DNA of 64,000 nt from Mesorhizobium sp. (GCF_024710845.1 NZ_JANJTZ010000070.1:1-64000); one strand, 5' to 3'; positions 1 through 8,721 are shown, numbered from the stretch's first letter. Notes: generated by a model not told the origin, from the sequence alone. A program made the numbers and translations.

Positions 1-64
1 TCGGAAGATGCGGCTTGAGCTTCCCGAATTGCTCGTCCGTCAGCCAGAAGTGGTCCCGATTCAT
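1..64 (-). CDS. IS5-family transposase, N-terminal fragment cut by window edge
   Basis: Reading leftwards from an ATG at 64, preceded by GGAGGCGAG as ribosome binding site, the first 21 codons are MNRDHFWLTDEQFGKLKPHL followed by P. This is the typical opening of IS5-family (IS427 group) DDE transposases, 'fWLtDeqw..i.phLP'. The rest lies outside the window, so completeness is unknown. Confidence 0.65.
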   Translation of the reverse strand, partial: MNRDHFWLTDEQFGKLKPHLP

Positions 65-138
65 CGCTCGCCTCCATTCGGAGACGGTGAATCACATCAC
101 GCCGCTCGATGAAACCTATTTATGGGTCCGGGCCCTAG
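1..138 (-). mobile_element. End of an IS5-like insertion sequence
   Basis: The window opens inside an insertion sequence whose transposase is read on the minus strand (2-64). Between the transposase start and about position 134 lies a short leader ending in a GGGTCCGGGCC stretch followed by CTAG (135-138). IS5/IS427-type elements often target such a tetranucleotide. The exact end and the other terminus cannot be seen, so the boundary is an inference. Confidence 0.5.
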
Positions 139-401
139 TCGACCCGCGTCGGGCGGGTAGCGGTCTGGCGGATTTGCAGCGTCATTGCTGAATCCGAGTG
201 ACCTTACATCAACGAAGAATCTATACTAACAGGACCGTGCCGTGCTCGCTCATGGTTGGCGTTCGCGGCACCTCTGCGATTGGACTTGATCAATACTCAA
301 CCGCCGCGTCATTCTGCGTGGGGTGGTAGATCGGTCACCCCGTTCCATTGCTATTTGCATGGTAAGGAAGCGATTTGGGCGGAGTGCAGTGGAGGAATTG
401 A

Positions 402-2939
402 GTGGCAGATATGAGCATTGAAGATCGCATTCGTACTTTTAGGGCGTCGATCTCATCGAATTTGCTCGCCGAAGATGATTTCATTGACTGGCAGCTAATC
501 GACCAGCAACTTCAAAATAAGGCAGCATCGGTAGCGCAGCTGCAAGGGCTGATCGACAATGGGCCAGTCACGACTGAACTACTGGCCGCTATGCTCCGTC
601 AATCGCCGTCGACTTACCCGCTTCTGCTCGATCTGATCGCTTACAACAGCTCTGGTAAGCAGGTGGAGAAGTGGGGCCTTCCACAATCCGTCCACGCCGA
701 GCCAGGCCGTATCGACTGGGTCGCGGGCCAGTTGATGCATATCGGAATCGGGCGGTTACTGGAGAGTGGGGCGACAGCGTTCTCGCTGCTTCGCGTCGCC
801 GAGGTGCATAAGGATAGCTATCGTCGGCGATTTCGCTCTGCGGGACGGCTCGACGACCGTACTCGTTCAATCGTAGCCGAGGCAATCCGACAGGCTAGTA
901 ATGTATTGTCACAGCCCGTCCGTAGCAATTCCAACGCATTGGTGGATGTCTCGCTCAGGCGCTCGCTCACCTACGTACTGGCAATTGGACACCGCCCCAT
1001 CGCTGGTATCGCAACAGTATTCCAGAACCAGTCGGGTGGGCGGCAACAACGCGATCTTTCCGTCTTCTACCCGTCGCTTCAGGAGCGGCTGGATGCGATA
1101 GGCATACCGCTTATTCTAATTGCGGATGGTCAGGGCCTCCAAGAAGCATCGGAACGCACTCTCACGGCCATGTTTGAAGGTGTACGTTTTCCTATGACCT
1201 TAAGCACTGCTGCGTCCGGCGCACTAGTCGATGCAATCATCGAAGCAGTTTCGCTAGAGCAGCCAAAGACGATTGAGCGCGCGGCACTCGAACAGTTGAT
1301 TCTAGAGGGTTTGAAAACGCGGCTTGAGGTGCGTGCGGAGGATCTACCCGTCAACATTGACCAAGCGCGGCTTACGCTTGCCTATTTTGTCGAGAGCCGG
1401 CGAACTCTTGCGCTCCAGCTCGGACCAAACGGAGAAAGTGTTACTTGGTCCAACCGCGAATGGGTCGATCGCGCCAGAGACCTGCGCATGTCTTTCGATG
1501 CTACCTTGGCAATCTCTCTGCTCGCCGAGATGATTGGGGCCGAGGTGATCACGACACGGAAATCACTTAGCGGGTCCACGAGCACGCTCAAAGCGCCTTC
1601 CGTTCAACCATTTGCAGCGAAAATTTATGTAACAGCCAGCACCGATGATTTCAAAGATAGCATTTCGAATGATATCGCGCAGCGCTCTATGGAAGAAGCT
1701 CCGGGATCTCCAATAGCTTTCTATCTGACGTCGAGGCGATTAGATTCAAGTCTGCTGCAGTCACATCGACAAGCACAAATATTCCTTCCTACTAATATTG
1801 TAGTCTTGTCGGCTGACGGCTTAGAATCAATGGCACGGCAGCAACGGCCCCTCGCCCGCCTTATGGATGCTGTACTGACGCAATCCGATCTGACTAAGGT
1901 GAGTCCCTATATTCTAAACAATGCCACCCCTTCGCGCATGTTTTACGGGCGAGAGCGGGAGGCCGCGACGGTCTTACAAACGATAACCACGAACAGCGTA
2001 GCGTTGCTCGGCAGTCGCCGAATCGGCAAGACTTCGCTCATCCGCAGACTTCAAGTGGAACTTGCGAAGGGCCGATTCCAGCCTTTCTTCGGCGATTGTC
2101 AGACAGTTCGCACTTGGATCGATTTTGCCGATCTCGCTGAGCGTCACTGGGGAGTAGCACTGCCTCCTGACTTTCGCCCGGGTCACCTTGCGGACCTGGT
2201 CGATCAACTCGCCAAAAAGGGCGAAGGCCAAGTCATCATCATTCTGGACGAGATTGATCAGCTGCTCGACTGGGACCAGCAGCATTCCGCTGACTCGGTT
2301 CCCGAGGCATTCTTCCGTGCCTGCCGCTCGTTGTCGCAAGAGGGTGCTGCCCACTTCGTGTTCTCGGGTGAGCGTCGAATCGCCAATCGGCTGTGGGACC
2401 CACACTCTCCGCACTGGAATTTCTGCAGGGAAGTGCAGCTGACTCAACTGGATCGCGACGCCGCGACTGCGCTTCTAGTCAACCCTTTGCAGGCGATGAA
2501 CATCGGCATTGCCGACGCCGCAGAGTTTGAAGAAGAAGTATGGCTGCGGACAAGCGGTCATCCGCAGATCGTTCAATTTCTAGGAGATCGGCTGGTACGC
2601 TCACTCGATGATCGTTTGGATCGTCGCCGACTCGAACTCGGTGTCCACGACGTTGTGTCCGTAACTGAGACATTCGAGTTCGTTGAGCATTATCTGGAGA
2701 CTTATTGGGGGCAAGCGACTCCTTATGAAAAAGCCGTCAGCCGCATCATCGCGGACGGCCGCGCCACGTCCGCCGAAATCCTGTCGCAGCTGGCTGATCA
2801 TCCTGATCATGGCGGGGCCGAAACACTTTCCAATGCCCTGCGAATGCTGCAGCTCTACGGCATTGTGGAAGAGCGAGACGGTCGGCTGTGCATGCGTGCC
2901 GCCTGGTTCAACAAAGCGCTGGCGCATTTTAACGACTAA
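402..2939 (+). CDS. Large STAND/AAA-type P-loop NTPase, 845 aa, first gene of a two-gene module
   Basis: No characterised homologue is recognised. The C-terminal half is a clear P-loop NTPase: 'FYGRE' entry motif near residue 514, Walker A GSRRIGKTS (537-545), Walker B VIIILDE (611-617), 'SGER' sensor-like motif near 655, SGHPQ near 718 as in STAND/MNS-type ATPases, and a winged-helix-like tail (about 760-845). Residues 1-490 are not assignable; 198-246 (GIATVFQNQ...ILIADGQGL) resembles the core of DpnII-like nuclease folds, but a complete PD-(D/E)XK site is not seen. Start is GTG at 402, six bases after GGAGG. The next NTPase gene follows after 22 bases, so they are probably one operon. Codon use is less GC-rich than the flanking core genes, suggesting transfer. 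Inferred role: sensor/effector of a defence-like system. Confidence 0.75.
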   Translation: MADMSIEDRIRTFRASISSNLLAEDDFIDWQLIDQQLQNKAASVAQLQGLIDNGPVTTELLAAMLRQSPSTYPLLLDLIAYNSSGKQVEKWGLPQSVHAEPGRIDWVAGQLMHIGIGRLLESGATAFSLLRVAEVHKDSYRRRFRSAGRLDDRTRSIVAEAIRQASNVLSQPVRSNSNALVDVSLRRSLTYVLAIGHRPIAGIATVFQNQSGGRQQRDLSVFYPSLQERLDAIGIPLILIADGQGLQEASERTLTAMFEGVRFPMTLSTAASGALVDAIIEAVSLEQPKTIERAALEQLILEGLKTRLEVRAEDLPVNIDQARLTLAYFVESRRTLALQLGPNGESVTWSNREWVDRARDLRMSFDATLAISLLAEMIGAEVITTRKSLSGSTSTLKAPSVQPFAAKIYVTASTDDFKDSISNDIAQRSMEEAPGSPIAFYLTSRRLDSSLLQSHRQAQIFLPTNIVVLSADGLESMARQQRPLARLMDAVLTQSDLTKVSPYILNNATPSRMFYGREREAATVLQTITTNSVALLGSRRIGKTSLIRRLQVELAKGRFQPFFGDCQTVRTWIDFADLAERHWGVALPPDFRPGHLADLVDQLAKKGEGQVIIILDEIDQLLDWDQQHSADSVPEAFFRACRSLSQEGAAHFVFSGERRIANRLWDPHSPHWNFCREVQLTQLDRDAATALLVNPLQAMNIGIADAAEFEEEVWLRTSGHPQIVQFLGDRLVRSLDDRLDRRRLELGVHDVVSVTETFEFVEHYLETYWGQATPYEKAVSRIIADGRATSAEILSQLADHPDHGGAETLSNALRMLQLYGIVEERDGRLCMRAAWFNKALAHFND

Positions 2940-2961
2940 CCATTTTCAGGAAGAGGCGCAT

Positions 2962-4431
2962 ATGCATACGCAGGGTCCAGTTCCGCTCGACGACCAAAGT
3001 TATATAGAACGGAACTTCGAGCTCCAACTTGTGAAAGAAGTACAAGCGGGAAAATGGGTGTTGCTGCTAGGGCCGCGGCAACACGGCAAAACGTCGGCGC
3101 TCCTAAGGTTACGAGAAAAATTGTCGAAGCATTCGACGGCAACAGCTCTTGTCGATTTACAGCGAGCACCTCCATTCACCAGCTATTCGCAGTTGGTGAC
3201 TTGGTTCGGAAAGAGAGTTGCTGCAGAGTTAGAGCACGCTACCGAGATCGCTGAGGTGGACGATCTACTGATGGCGCTTTCAGCAGCATTGCCACCCGGC
3301 AACACCCCCGTCGTAGTCCTAGTCGATGAAGCGTCGAATATCGGCGACGACAATTGGCGTAATTCCTTCTACGGTCAGCTTCGCTCAATCGCAAACGACC
3401 GGGCGATAGCGCAGGAAGGGGATATCTCCCGCCGCTTGCGCTTTGTATTTGCGGGCACGTTTCGTCCTGAGCGATTAGTCGCCGAAGCGAACTCGCCATT
3501 CAACACCTGTGAGCGGATTGAGACATCCGATCTGACACTTCAGGATATCACAAAGCTTGCCGGCGACGCCGGACTTTTGAAGCCTATTGACGCTGCGGCC
3601 GCCATTCATGATGCGGTCGGAGGGCAGCCGTTCCTGATCCAGAAATTAATCCTCGAGGCAATCGGCGAGAACAACGAGGTTGCGGCGATCGAGCGGACGG
3701 TGTCGACGTTACGCGAAGGTGCCGGCGACCATATCACGAATCTCTTTCGCAAGATAACGAGCGACGATGCTCTCGCGTCAATGGTGGCTACTTTAGTCGA
3801 CCATGGGAAGATTGCGATTGAGGCTGGAAATGAAGATCAGCGTTATTTAATCGTACTCGGACTTCTGCGACGGGAGAGGGGATCACTATACTTTCGAAAC
3901 CGATTATATGCGGAGGTGGCCGCGCTTAGTGCGCAACTCGTTAAAGTCGAAACAAACGACGCGCAACGCGCGGTGCTGTTTCCGCTCGATTTGGACGCGT
4001 TCTCAAAGATCTCATCAACCGAGCTTCAAGAAGTAGCTCATCTCGCTCAGCGGGGCGCGGTCGCGGCCTATCGATCTGGCAGCAACCGATTGGCGCTCGC
4101 CGGTTTTGGCACCGCAATGGAGGCAGTTCTGATCGATTTTCTTGCGAGACAATCGTCCGGGGACCTAGGGAAAGCCGCAGGCCTCGCAAAGAGCAAAGGA
4201 CGCTACTTCGACCCAGCAGATCCGGCCACATGGACTCTGGCCGATCTCATGCGTGGGACGAGGGAACTTTTGGGGAAACAGGATGTCAATATCCCAGAGA
4301 ATCTCCGCGAGTGGCGCAATTTGATTCACCCAGGGGTAGCCGTAAGAAGCTACATCGAGGATAGTAAGCTGGCACCCGAAGTGGGTGTCGCTGGCCTACA
4401 GTTGCAGATCGTTCTACGCGATCTGCCTTAG
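2962..4431 (+). CDS. AAA_35-like ATPase with C-terminal HEPN-like domain, 489 aa
   Basis: Second gene of the NTPase pair. Residues about 10-300 form an AAA_35/STAND-like ATPase: 'SYIERNFE' entry segment, Walker A GPRQHGKTS (37-45), Walker B VVVLVDEAS (117-125), 'FVFAGTFRP' sensor near 162-170 and GGQPFLIQKL near 220. Residues about 340-489 are alpha-helical and end in LREWRNLIHPG (448-458), which fits the RX4-6H signature of HEPN domains (R449...H456); many HEPN proteins are RNases of abortive-infection systems. Start ATG 2962 follows AGGAAGAGG. Together the two genes look like a sensor NTPase plus NTPase-HEPN effector, but that function is inference. Confidence 0.75.
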   Translation: MHTQGPVPLDDQSYIERNFELQLVKEVQAGKWVLLLGPRQHGKTSALLRLREKLSKHSTATALVDLQRAPPFTSYSQLVTWFGKRVAAELEHATEIAEVDDLLMALSAALPPGNTPVVVLVDEASNIGDDNWRNSFYGQLRSIANDRAIAQEGDISRRLRFVFAGTFRPERLVAEANSPFNTCERIETSDLTLQDITKLAGDAGLLKPIDAAAAIHDAVGGQPFLIQKLILEAIGENNEVAAIERTVSTLREGAGDHITNLFRKITSDDALASMVATLVDHGKIAIEAGNEDQRYLIVLGLLRRERGSLYFRNRLYAEVAALSAQLVKVETNDAQRAVLFPLDLDAFSKISSTELQEVAHLAQRGAVAAYRSGSNRLALAGFGTAMEAVLIDFLARQSSGDLGKAAGLAKSKGRYFDPADPATWTLADLMRGTRELLGKQDVNIPENLREWRNLIHPGVAVRSYIEDSKLAPEVGVAGLQLQIVLRDLP

Positions 4432-4501
4432 CGGCCCACCCCTCCGCAACCGCCCCCATTCCTGCTACACTTCCGCGTCACTGGTCTTGTGGGGCAGGCA
4501 G

Positions 4502-6064
4502 GTGCGCGTCGCGGTTACCCGGTATGCTCGCAGCGGAGAGGCGAGGATCGCCTATCAGGTGGTCGGCCATGGTTCGCTCGACCTCGTGCTGATCCCGGGC
4601 TTTCCGTCGAACCTCGAAATCCTGTGGGAGGATCCCGACTACAGCCGGCTGGTCAAGCGGCTGTCGGCGTTTTCCCGGCTGATCCTGTTCCAGCCGCGCG
4701 GCTCGGGCCTGAGCGACGGCGTCGACCCGCGCGCGCTGCCCGATCTTCGGGCGAGGGTGGACGACATAATCGCCGTCATGGACGCGGCCGGCTGTGGCCG
4801 GGCGGCGCTGTTCGGCGCGTCGGACGGCGCCGCGCAGGTGCTGTCCTTCGCTGCGATCCATCCCGAACGGACACGGGCGCTGGTGCTTGCCGGCGGCTAT
4901 GCCTGCTTTTCGGACACGGCGACCGATGCGAAACGGCTGCGCGCCACGGTCGAGGCGGCGGAGGCGGGGTGGGGCACGGGGGCGGGGCTCGCACGGCTGG
5001 CGGCTGGCCGGGCCGACGACCGGGCCTTCGCCGACTGGTGGGCGCGGCTGGAACGCCTGTCGGCAAGCCCGACGGCGGCCGTCGCGCAGGCGCGGATGAC
5101 CGCCGCGATCGACGTGCGCGACCTGTTGCCGGCGGTTGGCGCGCCGACGCTTCTCCTACACCGGACGGAAGACGCGCTTGTCCGGGTCGAGGCTAGCCGG
5201 CAGCTGGCGCGGGCGCTGAAGGATGCGCGGCTGGTCGAACTGCCAGGGCGCGACCATCCGGTCTGGCTGGGCGATGTCGACGGCGTCGCGGACCTGGCCG
5301 AGGAGTTCCTGACCGGCGAGCGATCGGTCGCGCATGGCGACCGCGTGCTGGCGGTGCTTCTGGTGGCGCGTGTGGTCGGCGCGTCGGGCGGCCTCGCAGC
5401 GGCCATGGCGAGCCGGCATCTCGAGGAACGCATGGAGCTGTTCCGCGAGGCGCTGCCGCGGATCGTGGCGCGGCACGGCGGCTATGCCCGGTGGTCGGGC
5501 GCGGACCGCATCGATGCGCGCTTCAACGGGGCCGCGCGGGCGGCCAACTGCGCCGTGGCGCTCAGGGAAACCGCGACGTCGCTCGGCCTGGCGATCGCAC
5601 AAGGCCTCCACGTCGGCGAAATCGACATGGCGCTGGAGCCGCTGTCGGGCGAGGCGCTGGACATCGCCGACAGGATCGCCGCCTCGACGCGACACGCCGA
5701 CATTCTCCTGTCGCGGCTGACGAGCGAACTGGTGTCGGGATCGGGGCTGCAGTTCCTCGACCGTGGCAGCATCGCGGTCGATGGCACGCGCGAGCCGCTG
5801 GCGATCGTCGCGCTGGCGAGCGAGCGGCACCTGGAACCCCTGGGCCGCGGCAAGGCGCGCCCAGCGGATCTCGGCGTGCTCAGCGCGCGCGAGCGCGAGG
5901 TGCTGGGGCTGGTTGCCGACGGTCTCAGCAATCCGCACATCGCGGTGCAGCTGGGCTTGAGCGAACATACGGTGAAGCGCCACGTCGCCAACATCCTGCT
6001 CAAGCTCGACATGCCGACGCGGGCGGCGGCCGCCGGACTGGTGGCGCGCAGGGCAGCGCAGTGA
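4502..6064 (+). CDS. Alpha/beta hydrolase - cyclase-like - LuxR DNA-binding fusion regulator
   Basis: About 520 residues in three parts. Residues 1-270 are an alpha/beta-hydrolase fold ('LVLIPGFPSNLEILWEDP', 'FGASDGAAQ' at the nucleophile elbow, where Asp replaces the usual Ser of GxSxG, and 'GRDHPVW' with the late His). Residues about 275-430 resemble a degenerate class III adenylyl cyclase-like module ('GLHVGEIDM'). The last 70 residues are a LuxR/GerE helix-turn-helix (LSAREREVLGLVADGLSNP, LSEHTVKRHVANIL). A start at GTG 4502, just after GGGGCAGGCAG, is preferred because upstream codons in the frame show no conserved sequence. Likely a transcription factor sensing a small ligand; target unknown. 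Confidence 0.7.
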   Translation: MRVAVTRYARSGEARIAYQVVGHGSLDLVLIPGFPSNLEILWEDPDYSRLVKRLSAFSRLILFQPRGSGLSDGVDPRALPDLRARVDDIIAVMDAAGCGRAALFGASDGAAQVLSFAAIHPERTRALVLAGGYACFSDTATDAKRLRATVEAAEAGWGTGAGLARLAAGRADDRAFADWWARLERLSASPTAAVAQARMTAAIDVRDLLPAVGAPTLLLHRTEDALVRVEASRQLARALKDARLVELPGRDHPVWLGDVDGVADLAEEFLTGERSVAHGDRVLAVLLVARVVGASGGLAAAMASRHLEERMELFREALPRIVARHGGYARWSGADRIDARFNGAARAANCAVALRETATSLGLAIAQGLHVGEIDMALEPLSGEALDIADRIAASTRHADILLSRLTSELVSGSGLQFLDRGSIAVDGTREPLAIVALASERHLEPLGRGKARPADLGVLSAREREVLGLVADGLSNPHIAVQLGLSEHTVKRHVANILLKLDMPTRAAAAGLVARRAAQ

Positions 6065-6216
6065 GCGGCTGGCCCGATCGGGCCATCGGCGGCATGGCGC
6101 TTTCGGTGGAAGCGGCGGCCGGCGGGAACGACTAGGCTCTGTCCATTGGATCGAAACCGTCCCCGCATCGCCACCCGGCGCAACCGCGGAACGGTTCAGG
6201 GACTGAGGAGGACGCC

Positions 6217-6579
6217 ATGCTTACCAAGACACATCCCGTCACCGGCGCGGCGATCAAGCGCGCCATCGAGGCGCGCGACGGCCGCACGCTCGCATCGTTC
6301 TACGCCGACAATGCGGTGACGCGCATCGTCGACCGCAACAATCCGCCGAGCAAGCCGCGCGAGATCAAGGGACGCGGCGCGATCTCGACCTTCTGGGACG
6401 ACATCTGCAGCCGGACGATGACGCACCGCGTGGACGTGACGCTGGCCGACGGCGAGCAGATGGCCTTCACCCAGGCCTGCACCTATCCGGACGGCGCGAA
6501 AGTGTTCTGCATCGCGCTGCTCAAGCTGGAGAACGGGCTGATCGTCGACCAGACGGTCGTCCAGGCCTGGGACGAATAG
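6217..6579 (+). CDS. SnoaL-like / NTF2-fold small protein
   Basis: 120 residues with the pattern of the NTF2/SnoaL superfamily: an N-terminal helix with 'AIEARDGRTLASFYADNAV', then 'IKGRGAISTFWDDI' and a beta-sheet ending 'ENGLIVDQTVVQAWDE'. Family members bind small hydrophobic ligands or act as isomerases or cyclases, so the substrate cannot be told. ATG 6217 follows GAGGAGG. It lies just downstream of the hydrolase/LuxR regulator and upstream of cupin and PPOX-like genes in the same direction, which may be co-regulated. Confidence 0.65.
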   Translation: MLTKTHPVTGAAIKRAIEARDGRTLASFYADNAVTRIVDRNNPPSKPREIKGRGAISTFWDDICSRTMTHRVDVTLADGEQMAFTQACTYPDGAKVFCIALLKLENGLIVDQTVVQAWDE

Positions 6580-6705
6580 TCAGGCAGAACAGGAATTTCC
6601 GGCAGTCGAATCGAGGGTCCGGGCGCCATGGGGCGGCCCGGAGAGGAAAGCCGCGCGCCCTTGCCGGACCGGCGCGCGAGGCAACCAACCAGAAAGGATC
6701 GAACC

Positions 6706-7092
6706 ATGCTGGTCGACAACGCGAAGATGGCGGAACTGAAGAATTTCGGAAAGCCCGACGAGGTGCGCGAGTTTCCCAAGGGACGGCTGGAACTGATCAA
6801 GGTCGGCGGGGCCACGATCGGCCGCGGCGTGTTCGAGCCCGGCTGGCGCTGGGCGACGTCGGTGCAGCCGATCGCCAAGACCAAGAGCTGCGAGGCGCCG
6901 CACTTCCAGTATCACGTGGCGGGCGTGCTGCGGATCAAGATGGACGACGGCTCGGAATTCGACTGCAAGCCCGGCGACGTGTCGCTTCTGCCGAGCGGTC
7001 ACGACGCCTGGACGGTCGGCGACGAGCCGGCTGTGGTCGTCGATTTCCAGGGCATGATCGACTACGCGACGGCTGGCCATTCGCACGGATGA
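6706..7092 (+). CDS. Cupin domain protein
   Basis: 128 residues with a single cupin barrel: first motif 'APHFQYHVAGVLRIKMDDGSE', second motif 'GDVSLLPSGHDAWTVGDEP'. Metal-binding His residues are partly present, as in many small cupins. ATG 6706 follows AGAAAGGATC; codons upstream in the open frame are unlikely to be coding. It lies in the run of small cytoplasmic proteins between 6.2 and 7.8 kb. Substrate unknown. Confidence 0.7.
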   Translation: MLVDNAKMAELKNFGKPDEVREFPKGRLELIKVGGATIGRGVFEPGWRWATSVQPIAKTKSCEAPHFQYHVAGVLRIKMDDGSEFDCKPGDVSLLPSGHDAWTVGDEPAVVVDFQGMIDYATAGHSHG

Positions 7093-7179
7093 CGCCGGCG
7101 CGGCGACGATGACCAGCGGCACCGGACGTATGCGCCGGTGCCGCTTCCTCCAACCAGACACCGACGCGGAGCGAGGACC

Positions 7180-7776
7180 ATGACGACGCTGTTTCACGAG
7201 GGCAATCGCCGGCTGCAGGACGAGTTCGCCAGCCGCGGCATCGCCGAGCGGCTGGAGAGCTTCGCGCGCACCGAGTTCTCGGCCGACGACGCGGCCTTCA
7301 TCGAGAGCATGCCCTATTGCTTCCTCGCCACCGCCGACGCCGAGGGCCGGCCGGACTGCTCGTTCAAGGGCGGCATGCCGGGCTTCGTCCGCGTCACCGG
7401 CCCGAGCGAACTGGCGTTCCCCGACTATGACGGCAACGGCATGTTCAAGAGTCTCGGCAACATCCTCGTCAATCCCGGCGTCGGCCTGCTGTTCATCGCC
7501 ATGCATGGCAGGCCGAGGCGCCTGCGCGTCAACGGCGACGCCCGGGTGAGCCGCGACGACCCGCTGCTCGCCGAGACGGTGGGGGCACAGCTGATCGTGC
7601 GCGTCGCCGTGCGGGCGATCTTCCCCAACTGCCCGCGCTACGTGCCGTCGATGGAACTGGTCGAGCCCTCGATCTATGCGCCGAGGCCCGGCCGCGAGCC
7701 GCCCGAGCCGGCGTGGAAGGAGTTCGACGCGTTCAAGGATGTCGTCCCACCTCGCCAGCCGACGTTCAAGGGGTGA
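7180..7776 (+). CDS. Pyridoxamine 5'-phosphate oxidase-like FMN-binding protein
   Basis: 198 residues with a split-barrel flavin fold. 'ESMPYCFLATADAEGRPDCSFKGGMPGF' is the typical N-terminal strand-turn-strand, followed by 'PDYDGNGMFKSLGNILVNPGVGLLFI' and a C-terminal 'NCPRYVPSM' segment. This matches the pyridoxamine oxidase-related family that binds FMN or F420, not true PdxH, so the reaction is unknown. ATG 7180 after GCGAGGACC is chosen. It is last in the series with the SnoaL and cupin genes. Confidence 0.7.
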   Translation: MTTLFHEGNRRLQDEFASRGIAERLESFARTEFSADDAAFIESMPYCFLATADAEGRPDCSFKGGMPGFVRVTGPSELAFPDYDGNGMFKSLGNILVNPGVGLLFIAMHGRPRRLRVNGDARVSRDDPLLAETVGAQLIVRVAVRAIFPNCPRYVPSMELVEPSIYAPRPGREPPEPAWKEFDAFKDVVPPRQPTFKG

Positions 7777-7898
7777 GGCGGGCCGCCGGGCGCCGCGATG
7801 AGCGGCGGGCGCGCGGGATACGTTTCCAGCCGATGACCGAGGTTCCGTGAAACGAAAGGCGCGGCGGAGGGGTTTGCGCGCAGCCAGCCGATGCCGCC

Positions 7899-7927
7899 TT
7901 GCTTCGGACACCATTGAAGCCTATATA
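7899..7927 (+). promoter_or_regulatory. Sigma70-type promoter of first cold-shock gene
   Basis: TTGCTT (7899-7904), 17-base spacer, TATATA (7922-7927). The same layout is repeated before the second csp gene (8722-8750), which supports both. The transcript would carry a leader of about 135 bases. Confidence 0.55.
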
Positions 7928-7933
7928 TGGTCC

Positions 7934-8070
7934 ATCGATCTTGCTTGTTGAACTTACTTTCTGGCGCGAAAGCGCGGTCTGCGATCTTCCTCTCTCAATA
8001 TCGATCTGAACCGTTTGACGTGCACCTGCGCGGCAAGCAACTAATCACGACCGATGATAAGGAAATCGTC
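7934..8070 (+). promoter_or_regulatory. Conserved long 5' leader of first cold-shock gene
   Basis: About 137 bases between the inferred promoter and the start codon, with blocks shared with the leader at 8757-8891: TCGATCTTG.TTGTT.GAACTT, TTTCTGGCGC, CTGCGATCTTCCT, and AAGGAAATCGTC at the ribosome binding site. Long conserved leaders are typical of cspA-type mRNAs, where they act as temperature-responsive elements. The function here is inferred. Confidence 0.5.
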
Positions 8071-8280
8071 ATGACCACTGGAACCGTAAAGTTCTTCAAC
8101 TCCACCAAGGGCTTCGGCTTTATTACCCCGGACACCGGCGGCGCGGACGTTTTCGTCCACATCTCCGCTGTCGAGCGGGCCGGCATGCGCACCATCGCGG
8201 AAGGCCAGAAGATCTCGTTCGAGGTCGTCAAGGACAACCGCTCGGGCAAGAGCGCTGCCGAGAACCTGCAGGCCGCGTAA
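8071..8280 (+). CDS. cspA: CspA-family cold-shock protein (copy 1)
   Basis: 69-residue single-domain cold-shock protein. RNP1 is KGFGFI and RNP2 is DVFVHIS; '[15 protein letters not shown]' is the classical opening. It binds single-stranded nucleic acid and acts as an RNA chaperone in the cytoplasm. ATG 8071 follows GATAAGGAAATCGTC. It is followed by a hairpin terminator (8352-8377) and a small Ala/Lys-rich protein gene. The whole unit is duplicated at 8.7-9.4 kb; the two Csp proteins differ at only a few positions. Confidence 0.92.
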   Translation: MTTGTVKFFNSTKGFGFITPDTGGADVFVHISAVERAGMRTIAEGQKISFEVVKDNRSGKSAAENLQAA

Positions 8281-8351
8281 GCAGCCGATGAGTTTCATCT
8301 TCGATCCGCGACCACGGATGTACCGGCGCGGATCGTCGAGATGAAGAGGAG

Positions 8352-8377
8352 AGGTCGGGCCAACGCCCGGCCTTTTT
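8352..8377 (+). terminator. Rho-independent terminator after csp copy 1
   Basis: AGGTCGGGC - CAAC - GCCCGGCCT followed by TTTTT: a 9-bp stem with one G-T pair. It lies between the csp gene and the small Ala/Lys-rich gene, so downstream expression would need read-through or a separate promoter. Confidence 0.75.
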
Positions 8378-8408
8378 GCTTTTCCGCCACGGACAAGGAA
8401 ATGGCGAC

Positions 8409-8642
8409 ATGAGCGACATTACCCAGCACAATCTGTTCAAGCCGCCGGCCCGCTCGAAGGCCGAATCGAAGGCGCAGACGACGGACAACACCGCGCGCGC
8501 CATCATCGGCGACGAGGCCGAGCGCCGCGAGGCGAAGACCGCGAAACTGCGCCAGGCGCGCCTCGAAAGCGAGGCGAGGGCAGCGGCCGAGCCGGCGCCT
8601 GTCAAGGCGCCGAAGGCGAAGAAGGCCGCGAAGGCCAAGTAA
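8409..8642 (+). CDS. Small Ala/Lys-rich protein linked to csp copy 1
   Basis: 77 residues, very rich in Ala, Lys, Arg and Glu, predicted helical with a basic tail ending APKAKKAAKAK. Core 'SKAESKAQTTDNTARAI' and 'AKTAKLRQARLESEARAAAE' are shared with the paralogue at 9204-9434. No family function is recognised; the basic tail suggests nucleic-acid binding. ATG 8409 follows ACAAGGAAATGGCGAC. It is found directly after a cold-shock gene in both copies, which suggests a linked role. Confidence 0.65.
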   Translation: MSDITQHNLFKPPARSKAESKAQTTDNTARAIIGDEAERREAKTAKLRQARLESEARAAAEPAPVKAPKAKKAAKAK

Positions 8643-8721
8643 GGCGGGACGCGCGATCCTGCTGCCGGCAAGCCGCCGCGAGGCGGCGGATGTGACCGGT
8701 ACAGGAAGATGCGGACATGGG

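Noticed and set aside
5491-6135. Other long open frames within the hydrolase/LuxR gene
   Set aside because: High GC content keeps alternative frames open; composition is Arg/Ala-rich without motifs.
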